From positions 1 to 50,619 of the forward strand of contig JAEYOR010000060.1 of the NCBI GenBank assembly GCA_023411615.1: DNA of 50,619 nt, written 5' to 3'. Numbering within the stretch: the stretch's first letter is position 1; each line of letters opens with the position of its first letter. The notes below the pieces were generated by a model. The model was not told the DNA's origin. It saw nothing but the letters and a program-made list of their open reading frames with translations, and ran no database searches. Below are positions 24,238-32,671 of this stretch, in pieces. The DNA comes from Actinomycetes bacterium (GTDB lineage Bacteria; Actinomycetota; Actinomycetes; Actinomycetales; Demequinaceae). The position numbers and the translations under genes are program-made.

Positions 24238-25392
24238 TCATGGAATCAACCTCAGCTTGCGTGCCAGACGTCCCGCCGGAATGGTGATACGCGAGATCCC
24301 GTTCCAAAATGACTCCATATTCGGGTACGCAGTATATGGCACCGGAGGAAGCGCGATAAGCTCATCTAGCTCCGCCGACGTCACGCCAAGCTTCTTGGCA
24401 ATAAAGTCATGATCCTGACGGCGCAATTCGTCAGGGTAGTTCTTCTGCTCCATGAGTCGCAATGCCTCGTCACGGGTGATCAAGCCTGCGAGGATCATGG
24501 ATGAATAATGGGCGAGCCTCTTATCGAACCCAAACTTGTGGGGAAGATAGTATCCCTGAAAGTATCGGGTGAACACCGACTCGTAGTGCTTGCCACCATA
24601 ATCGCGCCAGCCAACACTATCGGTAATGTCTTTCTTGGCGACCGCATAGTCATAGGGCATGTAGTCTAGCGGTCGGACGGTCTTGATTCGGCGGAATACG
24701 GGGTACCAGAGGCGACGTCGGAAAATTCCAAGCAAAGGGTAGGTGCGTAGCTTTCCCGTGCCAAAGCGTCTGTGAACGGCTTTCAAATGTCTCGCGTCAT
24801 CTGCGTTGTATCCCCACGACTCAGGGAGAACGGACTCAGTCGCAGCGTTTCCACCGGAGAGTATGTACTTGACTCCGTACTTGGCGGCCTGCTCGTAAGC
24901 GACGTATGCGAAGGCATGATCTGTTGGTACATCGATGTTTGCGAGCGATGCCTTGAAATACGCAAGCTGGAGATCTCGCATTTCACGCCAATCGATCACA
25001 TGGGTGAAGAGATCAAGATCCAGCGTCGTCACTAGATTGTGGATGTTACTGACGGCGAGTTCCGAGTTCCAACCGCTGTCAAAATGCACTATTAGCGGAC
25101 GCAAACCAAGTCGAACGGCTTGGAGCGCGAGATACGTACTGTCGACACCGCCCGAGACTCCGATGACACAGTCATACGGTTTGCCTGCGCCCGACTTCTT
25201 GATTGTTTCCACAACCTCGTCAAGCTCGGCGAGCCGCTCACCATTTTGCGCAGCGCGCACCATAGGCCCGAAGTCGCGATCAAACGCAAGCGCATGTGAC
25301 GATACGCCTTCGTCATCAAACCAGATGTCGGGGTCCGTCGTGTCCATAATGGTGCGCGAACAGCGCTGATATGGACGGGTCTCTTCCAACAT
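24238..25392 (-). CDS. N-acetyl sugar amidotransferase (WbpG/PseA-like PP-loop ATPase) with degenerate zinc motif
   Basis: A 384-residue cytoplasmic PP-loop enzyme. The ATP-binding loop SGGVDS is at residues 80-85. The family uses ATP to activate an acetamido group and ammonia from HisH/HisF to make an acetamidino sugar. Typical members start with a four-cysteine knuckle (C..C ... GVC..C). Here the equivalent segment is QRCSRTIMDTTDPDIWFDD then GVSSHA, leaving only C11; the other positions are T14, S31 and A34. The rest, including DPDI-FDDEG, YILSGGNAATES and the long C-terminal domain, is intact. ATG 25392 was chosen over TTG 25413 because AGAGGTG precedes it. It heads an operon with the HisH- and HisF-like genes. 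Confidence 0.9.
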   Translation of the reverse strand: MLEETRPYQRCSRTIMDTTDPDIWFDDEGVSSHALAFDRDFGPMVRAAQNGERLAELDEVVETIKKSGAGKPYDCVIGVSGGVDSTYLALQAVRLGLRPLIVHFDSGWNSELAVSNIHNLVTTLDLDLFTHVIDWREMRDLQLAYFKASLANIDVPTDHAFAYVAYEQAAKYGVKYILSGGNAATESVLPESWGYNADDARHLKAVHRRFGTGKLRTYPLLGIFRRRLWYPVFRRIKTVRPLDYMPYDYAVAKKDITDSVGWRDYGGKHYESVFTRYFQGYYLPHKFGFDKRLAHYSSMILAGLITRDEALRLMEQKNYPDELRRQDHDFIAKKLGVTSAELDELIALPPVPYTAYPNMESFWNGISRITIPAGRLARKLRLIP

Positions 25393-25511
25393 CCGTGTCA
25401 CCTCTCTAGACAATCAATCACAGTCTACGTGCGCAACCCCCACCGCCATTAGCGATACCCAGCGGCGCCGGGCATGGGACGTCGCAGCGACTCGTCCACC
25501 GAGGGCGCTCA

Positions 25512-25517
25512 TACACT
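25512..25517 (+). promoter_or_regulatory. Possible -10 box (TACACT) for a leaderless start at 25525
   Basis: TACACT is followed by 7 nt and ATG. No Shine-Dalgarno sequence is present. The 132-nt gap to the divergent amidotransferase operon must also hold that operon's promoter, which was not identified. Confidence 0.4.
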
Positions 25518-25524
25518 AGTCCGC

Positions 25525-26700
25525 ATGCCGCATGGACTTTCCCACGAACCTTCGCCCGAAGTGAACGCCCGCAGGATCCTGTGCGTTTCCTTCTCGCCCA
25601 TCCACGCGGACTCGCGCGTGCTTCGGCAACTTGAGGTCCTGAGCGAGCACGGGGAGGTGACCACCGTTGGCTACGGCGCAGCCCCTGAGAACTCAAGCCA
25701 CCACATCCAGATCCCCGACGGCGCAACCTCTTTGCCCGAGACACCCCTTGGTGTTGTAAGGCTCGCATTGCGCATGCACTCAAGCGTCGAGCTTGCCTCG
25801 CCCGGTGAGAAGGCTGTGCTGTCAGACGTCCTTGCTTCGGGCTCATACGACCTTGTGGTGGCGAATGACGCCCGCGCCTTCCCCCTCGCATTCGCGGCGG
25901 CCAAGGGTGCGCCCGTGTACGCAGATATGCACGAGTGGGCTCCCGAAGAGCGCGCGACGGTCCTCGTATGGCGCCTCTTGGTTGGCCCTTATATGCAGCA
26001 CCTGTGCGAGAAGTACCTGCCCAAGACGGCCGCGGTGACAAGCGTGAGTGCGGGACTCGCCGCGCTGTATTCAGAACAATTTGGCATCGCCACCGAAGTT
26101 GTCCGTAACGCGGCGGACCTGCGTGACCTTGAGCCAACTCCCGTCGATGGCGACCGGATCAAGCTGGTTCACTCGGGCACGGCCGATGCAGAGCGCAACA
26201 TCGTTGAACTCATTGATGCCGTGGGCATCCTCGGCGAACGCTTCACCCTCGACCTCTACTTGCTGGGCGAGCCCGGCGGCTACATCGAGACAGTCAAGAA
26301 GCATGCAGACGGGGTGAAGCAGGTGACGGTGCACGATCCTGTGCCGCCAGCCACCTTGCCGTCCGTGCTCAACCAATACGACCTGGGCGTCTTCCTTTAT
26401 CCGCTCAAGACCTTGAGTCACCAGTTCCATTTGCCCAACAAGTTCTTTGACTTTGTCCAGGCACGGCTCGGCCTCGTGTTTTCCTCGGCTCCCGAGATCA
26501 ATGACTACGTTGGCCGCTATGACCTGGGCATCATCACCCAGGACACAACCGCGCAAGGCCTAGTCGAGGCACTACGAGACATCACTGCCGCGGACGTGAC
26601 CCGCTTCAAGAAGGCGGCGCACGCGGGAGCCATCGCACTGTCGAGCAAACCTGACAAGGACATCCAACACGCGCTCGTCGCCCGTCTACTGAGCGCCTAA
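25525..26700 (+). CDS. Glycosyltransferase, GT4-like
   Basis: A 391-residue GT-B protein with RRILCVSFSPIHADSRVLRQ at the N-terminus, ADMHEWAP in the middle and IKLVHSGTADAERNIVELIDA plus NQYDLGVFLYPLKTLSHQF and HLPNKFFDFVQARLGLVF in the C-terminal donor-binding half. It is a clear paralogue of the enzyme at 21618 on the opposite strand. Sugar specificity is unknown. The ATG at 25525 appears leaderless; the frame extends 17 codons upstream without an SD. The next glycosyltransferase gene starts 2 nt after its stop, so the two are coupled. Confidence 0.85.
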   Translation: MPHGLSHEPSPEVNARRILCVSFSPIHADSRVLRQLEVLSEHGEVTTVGYGAAPENSSHHIQIPDGATSLPETPLGVVRLALRMHSSVELASPGEKAVLSDVLASGSYDLVVANDARAFPLAFAAAKGAPVYADMHEWAPEERATVLVWRLLVGPYMQHLCEKYLPKTAAVTSVSAGLAALYSEQFGIATEVVRNAADLRDLEPTPVDGDRIKLVHSGTADAERNIVELIDAVGILGERFTLDLYLLGEPGGYIETVKKHADGVKQVTVHDPVPPATLPSVLNQYDLGVFLYPLKTLSHQFHLPNKFFDFVQARLGLVFSSAPEINDYVGRYDLGIITQDTTAQGLVEALRDITAADVTRFKKAAHAGAIALSSKPDKDIQHALVARLLSA

Positions 26701-26702
26701 GT

Positions 26703-27905
26703 ATGCGCGTCACAATTGCGTCGCGCATCTACAACCCAGAGGTCTCTGCGGCATCGGTGATGTTGTCAACGTGGGCCGATGAGTTTGCACGCCAAGGCCA
26801 TGAGATCACTGTCCTCACTGCCCGCCCTCCGCGCGGCGCGGTGATCAACGACCCTCCCGGCATCACGATCAAGCGGGCTCGAGTCAAGCGCGATCGCCAG
26901 CAGTACGTCCGGGGTTACCTCAGTTATATGAGTTTTGACATCCCGCTCGCATTTCGCGTGCTCTTCAGCAAGGCGGCCGACGTTTACCTCGTGGAACCAC
27001 CCCCCACCACTGTTGCTGTCATGCGCGTGGCCACCGCCCTCAAGCGTCGTCCGTACGCCGTGCGGGCCGCCGATTACTGGACTGATGCTGCTGAACTTGT
27101 CGTACGGTCTCGCACAGCGATCCGTTGGCTTGGATGGCTCGAGAAGTGGGGGCTCAACGGGGCCGCCGTCTTGTTCGCCGCGCACGACCCATTGATCGGA
27201 CGCTTTCGCCAAGCCGGTGTATCCACGCGAGCCATCCCGATTGGCTTTGGCGCCGATCTCGCCTCTTTTCACTACGCCGGCCAAGAGCCGCCCACGGCGC
27301 CCGCCCCCGTCTTTGTCTACGCGGGCACCCATGCGTCATGGCATGGTGCCGGGATCTTTGTGGACGCGCTCGCCCAAGCGTCAGACGAAATCCCCGAAGC
27401 CCGTCTCGTCTTTTACGGCGTTGGCGACGAGCGCGAGCCGATGCAACGCCGCGCTAAAGAACTCGGTATCGATCAGCGCGTGGAGTTCCACGCGCCGGTA
27501 CCGCCTTCACAGCTCGCCCCGATCCTCGCATCTGCCACAGCGTGCCTGGCGAGTCTGCTGCCGTCCCCGGCCAACGAATACGCCGTCGCGACCAAGGTGT
27601 ACTCGTCGCTCGCAGCCGGTTGCCCCGTCATCTTCGCCGGCATTGGCCCTACCGATGAGTTGCTCGCGCAAATGGGCAGCGACGATGTGGGCATCGCCCT
27701 GCCATACGACGTAGACGCTGTTAGGGACGCAATGGTCTCGATGGCCAAGCAACCCTTGCCTCCCCACCGCCGCCAGAGCCTTGCCACGTGGTGCGCCACC
27801 ACGTTCTCGCTCGAAAAGATCGCGCAACGGGTAGTCAGTGAGAGCGTTGCTTTGACGACCAGCACGACATCGTCGTCGACAACGCAAGCGTCGAAGCGAG
27901 CTTAA
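26703..27905 (+). CDS. Glycosyltransferase family 4 (WcaI-like)
   Basis: A 400-residue GT-B enzyme with N-terminal MRVTIASRIYNPEVSAASVM and a GT4 C-terminal half (VFVYAGTHASWHGAGIFVDAL, then NEYAVATKVYSSLAAGCPVIFAG, the acidic-residue-containing donor loop). It is a paralogue of the gene at 41525-42697: both share RVKR.R..YVRGYLSY.SFD and VEPPPTT. The C-terminus is a Ser/Thr-rich tail. It follows the previous glycosyltransferase by 2 nt and ends tail to tail with the gene at 27902, the two TAA codons overlapping in TTAA. Confidence 0.87.
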   Translation: MRVTIASRIYNPEVSAASVMLSTWADEFARQGHEITVLTARPPRGAVINDPPGITIKRARVKRDRQQYVRGYLSYMSFDIPLAFRVLFSKAADVYLVEPPPTTVAVMRVATALKRRPYAVRAADYWTDAAELVVRSRTAIRWLGWLEKWGLNGAAVLFAAHDPLIGRFRQAGVSTRAIPIGFGADLASFHYAGQEPPTAPAPVFVYAGTHASWHGAGIFVDALAQASDEIPEARLVFYGVGDEREPMQRRAKELGIDQRVEFHAPVPPSQLAPILASATACLASLLPSPANEYAVATKVYSSLAAGCPVIFAGIGPTDELLAQMGSDDVGIALPYDVDAVRDAMVSMAKQPLPPHRRQSLATWCATTFSLEKIAQRVVSESVALTTSTTSSSTTQASKRA

Positions 27906-29047
27906 GCCCCCACGTAGGCGAGGAACCGTGGCCCTTCGCCCACTGTCGATAGTTCTCTCGCGGCGGCATGGGACGCGCGCTTGAGCGTCATGATGTCCTC
28001 CGCAGTCAAATTGTTGAGCGCCGCAGCGAGATCACTGCCCGTCCAGCCGTCGACCACGAGTCCGAGCCCGTGTTCCTGGACAAATGGGGCAATCTCAGGA
28101 CTGTCCCCGATGACGACGCCGAGCCTGCCTTGCACTGCCTCGAAGAACTTGTTGGGCAAGGCGTACTTGTTATTGGGGAAGCGCGGCGGGAAGAAGATGA
28201 GTTCGAGGTCGTACTCATTAAGGGCGCGCGCCACCTCGGTCACCTTGACCGGCTCCCGGAATGTCGCCCGGCCCGCAGCGATTGCTGGGTGGCTTCGCAA
28301 AGGCGCCATCGACCGGTCATCGCCCAAGACCATGAGGACGAGGTGAAAGCGTTCGTCAGCCTCGAGCATCGCATCCAGCATGATGTCGATGCCGCGCTCC
28401 ACCGCGGCGTAGCCGTGGTGAACAAGAGTGATGTTGTGAGGGTCCACCTCGGAAGGCTCAAGCTCCTCGTAGAACGCCACGTTGCGGATCACACCCGGGC
28501 GTTTGAGCCCGTAATGGTCACGGTAAAGGTCAGCGATACCCTCCGCGACCGTCTGATGGGAGGTAAAAACGGCGTCGCTGATGAAGCTGAGCAGCCAGGT
28601 GTCGTAGTGCGCCACGAGCAAGCGATAGACGAGGCCCGTGCCGTTGTTCTCATACAACTCATGCAGATCAAGGACAACCGGACCATTCGCGATCGACGGC
28701 AGGAATTTCACCGCCCACGGCAAAAGGTGGTGGTCGTTCACGACGATGAGGTCATATGACTGACCCTTGAGTTCATCCTGCGGAATGAAACGACCGACAG
28801 TGCGATTGAAGCGCATCGGGGATGGAAGGAACGCGTAGGCAATGCGAGCGAGCCGCGCCTGCACCTCGCCGATCGTGAAGAAGCGCCCCCGCGCGTCGGG
28901 ATGTTCTGGCCCGCGGCTCAAGATGTCGACGGTGTATCCAGCCCCTTGAAGCCAACGGATCTGCTTGGTGACCCGTGCGTCGCTGCCGACGCCTGACCAA
29001 CAGATGACAAGCGCGGACTTAGGCGTCGCTGACTTCTCATTAGGCAC
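27902..29047 (-). CDS. Glycosyltransferase, GT4-like
   Basis: A 381-residue GT-B protein. LVICWSGVGSDARVTKQIRWL begins the acceptor domain, LDLHELYEN corresponds to ADMHEYAP of the paralogues at 21618 and 25525, and the donor half has ITLVHHGYAAVERGIDIM and ALPNKFFEAVQGRLGVVIGDSPE. The start is GTG 29047, placed exactly 6 nt after a TATACT box on the minus strand; the frame extends about 140 codons further into the divergent gene, which is a shadow. It is divergent from the fused amidotransferase gene. Confidence 0.84.
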   Translation of the reverse strand: MPNEKSATPKSALVICWSGVGSDARVTKQIRWLQGAGYTVDILSRGPEHPDARGRFFTIGEVQARLARIAYAFLPSPMRFNRTVGRFIPQDELKGQSYDLIVVNDHHLLPWAVKFLPSIANGPVVLDLHELYENNGTGLVYRLLVAHYDTWLLSFISDAVFTSHQTVAEGIADLYRDHYGLKRPGVIRNVAFYEELEPSEVDPHNITLVHHGYAAVERGIDIMLDAMLEADERFHLVLMVLGDDRSMAPLRSHPAIAAGRATFREPVKVTEVARALNEYDLELIFFPPRFPNNKYALPNKFFEAVQGRLGVVIGDSPEIAPFVQEHGLGLVVDGWTGSDLAAALNNLTAEDIMTLKRASHAAARELSTVGEGPRFLAYVGA

Positions 29048-29053
29048 CGCCCG

Positions 29054-29059
29054 AGTATA
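29054..29059 (-). promoter_or_regulatory. Probable -10 box (TATACT) for the leaderless glycosyltransferase
   Basis: On the minus strand TATACT, CGGGCG and then GTG of the 27902-29047 gene follow directly. This is the best -10 of the leaderless set in the window. Confidence 0.6.
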
Positions 29060-29224
29060 TCTGCGCGACACATGCCTCGGATGGATCGCCTTCCGTCGCT
29101 GCGTCACGGCGGAAGTGAGCCGTGCGTGTGTGGCCCGCAACCTTGAACATGGCATCATGGGTTGTCTTGCGTCGACCCTCGGGGGCAACTGCGGTGCAGG
29201 ACCGTGGGAATGGGAGAGCAACTC

Positions 29225-31042
29225 GTGTGCGGAATTTTCGGTTTTGTTGGCGACACTGCGCTGGACGCCACCTCCGCTAAGGCCCTGGTCAAGCACGCTC
29301 AACAGCGCGGCCGTGACTCGAGCGGCATGGTGGTGCACAACAAGGACGCGTATCAGGCCTTCCGCGGCGATATCCCCATCGATCGACTTCTCAAACGCAT
29401 CCCCTCGCTTGGCAACCTCTTCTTTGGGCACAGCCGGCTCGTCACCAATGGCACCGCCGACAACCAACCGGTGCTACGCGAGCAGGTCATCGTCATTCAC
29501 AACGGCATCATCGTCAATGAGCAGACCGTGTGGAACGAGATCGGCAAAGAACCCGCGCTCAGCATCGACACCGAGGCAATCCCGGCAATCGTCGCATCGC
29601 AGCTCGACAAGGGCGCGACCGTCGAGGAAGCGGCGGCCAAAGTTCTCGAGCTGGCCGAAGGGATTGTCGCGTCGGCAGTCTTGGTGCCGGCCCAGGGCAA
29701 GCTTGCGTTGATGTCAAACAACGGCAGCCTCTACTTGGGTGACAAGAGTGGCGGCAAGGTCTTCTCGTCCGAGCGCTACCCGCTCGCGCAGATCGGCGCC
29801 GAGAACATCGTCCAGGTCCGCGAGCCCGTTGTGCTCGACGTTCCTACGCATGACGCAGAGGTTCCGCTCAAGGAATGGGCCAACCGCTCCGTCGACCTTG
29901 TCCCGGGCCTCGGCGTGTCGAAAGAAGAGGAACAACTCCTCATCTATCCCACGCCACAATTCCGACGCTGCACGCGCTGTGTGTTGCCGGAGACGATGCC
30001 GTTCATCACCTTTGATGACGCGGGCGTGTGCAACTACTGCCTCAACTACAAGCCTCGCAACCACCCGCGGCCCAAAGAAGAACTGTTCGAACTCATTGAG
30101 CCGTACCGCCGCCCAAGCGGCGACGAGGTGCTCGTCCCCTTCTCAGGTGGCCGCGACTCCTGCTACGGACTCCACCTCATCGTCAATGAGCTCGGCTTGC
30201 GTCCGGTGACATACACGTACGACTGGGGCATGGTGACGGACCTGGGCAGGCGCAACATCAGCCGCATGTCCTCCAAGCTGGGCGTTGAGAACATCATCGT
30301 GGCCGCTGACATCACCAAAAAGCGTGACTACATCCGCCGCAACCTCAACGCGTGGATCAAGAGCCCACACCTCGGAATGTTGAGCGTGCTGACCGCCGGT
30401 GACAAGCACTTCTTCCGTCACATTGAGACCATCAAGCGTCAGACGGGCATTTCACTCAACCTGTGGGGCATCAACCCGCTGGAAGTCACCCACTTCAAGG
30501 CCGGCTTCCTTGGCGTGCCGCCTTACTTTGCCGAGGACCGTGTCTACACGCACGGCGCGATGAAGCAGTTGCGCTACCAGTCGCTCCGCTTCCGCGCCAT
30601 GCTGAAGAGCCCGGGCTACTTCAACCGATCGCTATGGGACACCCTCTCAGGCGAGTACTACCGGAGCTTCACCGAAAAGACCGACTACTTCCACGTCTTC
30701 GACTACTGGCGCTGGGACGAGCGACAGATCGAGGACACACTCGACTCCGAGTACGACTGGGAGCACGCGCCCGACACCCAGACCACGTGGCGCATCGGTG
30801 ACGGCACGGCCGCTTTCTACAACTACGCGTACTACACGATCGCGGGCTTCACGGAGCACGACACGTTCCGCAGCAACCAGGTGCGTGAAGGCGATCTCAC
30901 CCGCGAGGAGGCACTGCGCCTTGTGGAAGAGGAGAACGCTCCGCGGTACCCCAACCTCAAGTGGTACCTCGACGTGGTCGGTGTCGACTTCACGCGTGCG
31001 ATCGAGGCGATCAACAAGGCTCCGCGACTTTACGAGGAATAA
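29225..31042 (+). CDS. Fused class II glutaminase / N-acetyl sugar amidotransferase-like PP-loop enzyme
   Basis: A 605-residue two-domain enzyme. The N-terminal Ntn-type glutamine amidotransferase begins with the start codon followed by Cys2 (CGIFGFVG), and has QQRGRDSSG, GHSRLVTNG and HNGIIVNE, as in GlmS, PurF and AsnB. From about residue 245 a four-cysteine knuckle (C249, C252, C269, C272) leads into a PP-loop ATPase with SGGRDS at 307-312, the layout of WbpG/PseA-type N-acetyl sugar amidotransferases. It thus carries its own ammonia source. The reaction could be acetamidino formation or uronamide formation; which cannot be decided. GTG 29225 was chosen because it makes Cys the second residue and GGGAGAG precedes it. 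The DUF2142 gene follows by 30 nt. Confidence 0.88.
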   Translation: MCGIFGFVGDTALDATSAKALVKHAQQRGRDSSGMVVHNKDAYQAFRGDIPIDRLLKRIPSLGNLFFGHSRLVTNGTADNQPVLREQVIVIHNGIIVNEQTVWNEIGKEPALSIDTEAIPAIVASQLDKGATVEEAAAKVLELAEGIVASAVLVPAQGKLALMSNNGSLYLGDKSGGKVFSSERYPLAQIGAENIVQVREPVVLDVPTHDAEVPLKEWANRSVDLVPGLGVSKEEEQLLIYPTPQFRRCTRCVLPETMPFITFDDAGVCNYCLNYKPRNHPRPKEELFELIEPYRRPSGDEVLVPFSGGRDSCYGLHLIVNELGLRPVTYTYDWGMVTDLGRRNISRMSSKLGVENIIVAADITKKRDYIRRNLNAWIKSPHLGMLSVLTAGDKHFFRHIETIKRQTGISLNLWGINPLEVTHFKAGFLGVPPYFAEDRVYTHGAMKQLRYQSLRFRAMLKSPGYFNRSLWDTLSGEYYRSFTEKTDYFHVFDYWRWDERQIEDTLDSEYDWEHAPDTQTTWRIGDGTAAFYNYAYYTIAGFTEHDTFRSNQVREGDLTREEALRLVEEENAPRYPNLKWYLDVVGVDFTRAIEAINKAPRLYEE

Positions 31043-31072
31043 TGCCTACCAGCTGAGGGAGAGGCATACAGA

Positions 31073-32671
31073 GTGACAATGCAGGTCAACGGGGATCTGC
31101 GCGGATGGATACGCGCGCACGTCCGAGCCGTTTTTGTGGTGCCGCTGCTCGCCTTCATCTCTTTGGGGGTGTGGGCGGTTGCGTCACCCATTGGCGCGTC
31201 TCCAGACGACGATTACCACCTGGCAAGCATTTGGTGTGCCCAGGAGTCTCGAACCGACTTGTGCCTGCCTGACCCGGATCGCGGGTCCCACCGACTCGTG
31301 CCTCCAGGCATCGCGATGGCACCGTGCTTTGTCGCGGACCCTGAGCAGAGCGCGGCATGCCAAGAGTGGCCGCCAGTGACGGGACCCACCCAGTCTGTCT
31401 CACATGGCAACTGGATCAACGCCTATCCCCCGGTGTACTACGCAGCATTCAACCCGCTCGCGTCGTACGACGTCCAAGGGGCGGCGCTCACGATGCGCTT
31501 TGTCAGCATCTTCATCTTCGTTGCGCTCACCACGGCCATCGCCGTGCTCATCCCCCGCGATCTTCGCGTGCCGCTCCTCGCGGGCTGGACCATCACGATG
31601 GTGCCGCTCGCAGGACACCTCATCGCGTCGAACAACCCTGGGAGCTGGGCCGTCATCGGTGTGGGCAACGCCTGGGTGGCTGCCTACGGATGGTTCCGGT
31701 CCGATGGCAAGCGAGGCTGGGCGCTGGGCGCGCTCACCGTGCTCTCTGTACTGCTTGCGGCGGGCGCGCGAACCGACGCAGCCGTCTATTCGATGATCTG
31801 CCTCGGCATCGCTTCAGTCCTTGCATTCGCGCGGACAAAGGCCTACGCGCTCAAGCTCATCCTTCCCGGAGCACTCGTCATCATTGCGGGGATCTTCTTC
31901 CTCGCATCGGGAAATTCCGACGTTGCCACCGGCGGTCTCAACGGCGGTGTTGACGCGGGCACGTTGAGCGGGGAGCCCCGCAATCAGGCTTCAGTGCTCG
32001 CCTTCAACCTCATCTCCATCCCGATGCTGTGGTCGGGCGTATTTGGATCCTGGGGCCTGGGCTGGCTCATGGAGACGTGGCCGGGCTTCTCGATGGTGGA
32101 GTTTGCCGCTGGCGTGGTGTTCATCGCCTTTGTTTCCCTGGGCCTGCGGATCATGCCGTGGCGCAAGGCCACAATGGTGGTCGCGCTCATCGCAACGCTT
32201 TATGCGCTGCCGGTCTACGTGCTCACCGTGGGCATGAGTGTGGTGAGCGAGAATGTGCAACCCCGCTATCTCGTCCCGCTCGTCGTCGTGCTGGGCGGTC
32301 TCATGCTGGTAGGAACTGACAAGCGCTCCGTGCGGCCCACTCGATGGCACGTCATCCCAGCCGTCATCCTGCTGACCGTCGCGAACTCGGTTGCTCTCTA
32401 CGGAACGCTACGGAGGTATGTGACGGGCTTTGACGTGGAGCAGCTCAGCCTCGACGCAGGCGCCGAATGGTGGTGGGATGGCGCACCGGTGGGTCCAACG
32501 GCGGTGTGGCTGATTGGCACCGTCGCCTTTGGACTATGCGTCGCGGTGCTCGGCGGCACTTGGTTGCGCTTGGACACCCTCACGCAGGAACGGCCAGATG
32601 AGAGCGAGGGCCCCAGCGAAGGCGAGGCTGCCGATGAGCCACACCGCATTGGGTCCAAGGACGGCGCCTGA
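31073..32671 (+). CDS. DUF2142 family membrane protein (probable GT-C type), copy 1
   Basis: A 532-residue polytopic membrane protein with about 11-12 helices. The first extracytoplasmic loop has PIGASPDDDYHLASIWCA; an acidic motif in that loop is the hallmark of GT-C glycosyltransferases that use polyprenyl-phosphate sugars, and DUF2142 is probably such a family. The loop carries several cysteines. Near the end is LDAGAEWWWDGAPVGPTAVWL, shared with two paralogues at 32534 and 35472. The hydrophilic C-terminal tail (about 45 residues) is read from DNA antisense to the neighbouring paralogue. GTG 31073 is preceded by GGGAGAGG. It is likely cotranscribed with the fused amidotransferase. Confidence 0.82.
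   Translation: MTMQVNGDLRGWIRAHVRAVFVVPLLAFISLGVWAVASPIGASPDDDYHLASIWCAQESRTDLCLPDPDRGSHRLVPPGIAMAPCFVADPEQSAACQEWPPVTGPTQSVSHGNWINAYPPVYYAAFNPLASYDVQGAALTMRFVSIFIFVALTTAIAVLIPRDLRVPLLAGWTITMVPLAGHLIASNNPGSWAVIGVGNAWVAAYGWFRSDGKRGWALGALTVLSVLLAAGARTDAAVYSMICLGIASVLAFARTKAYALKLILPGALVIIAGIFFLASGNSDVATGGLNGGVDAGTLSGEPRNQASVLAFNLISIPMLWSGVFGSWGLGWLMETWPGFSMVEFAAGVVFIAFVSLGLRIMPWRKATMVVALIATLYALPVYVLTVGMSVVSENVQPRYLVPLVVVLGGLMLVGTDKRSVRPTRWHVIPAVILLTVANSVALYGTLRRYVTGFDVEQLSLDAGAEWWWDGAPVGPTAVWLIGTVAFGLCVAVLGGTWLRLDTLTQERPDESEGPSEGEAADEPHRIGSKDGA

Noticed and set aside
27968..28759. A 263-codon plus-strand frame opposite the glycosyltransferase at 27902
   Set aside because: Antisense to a well-supported GT gene and without start signals or domain.
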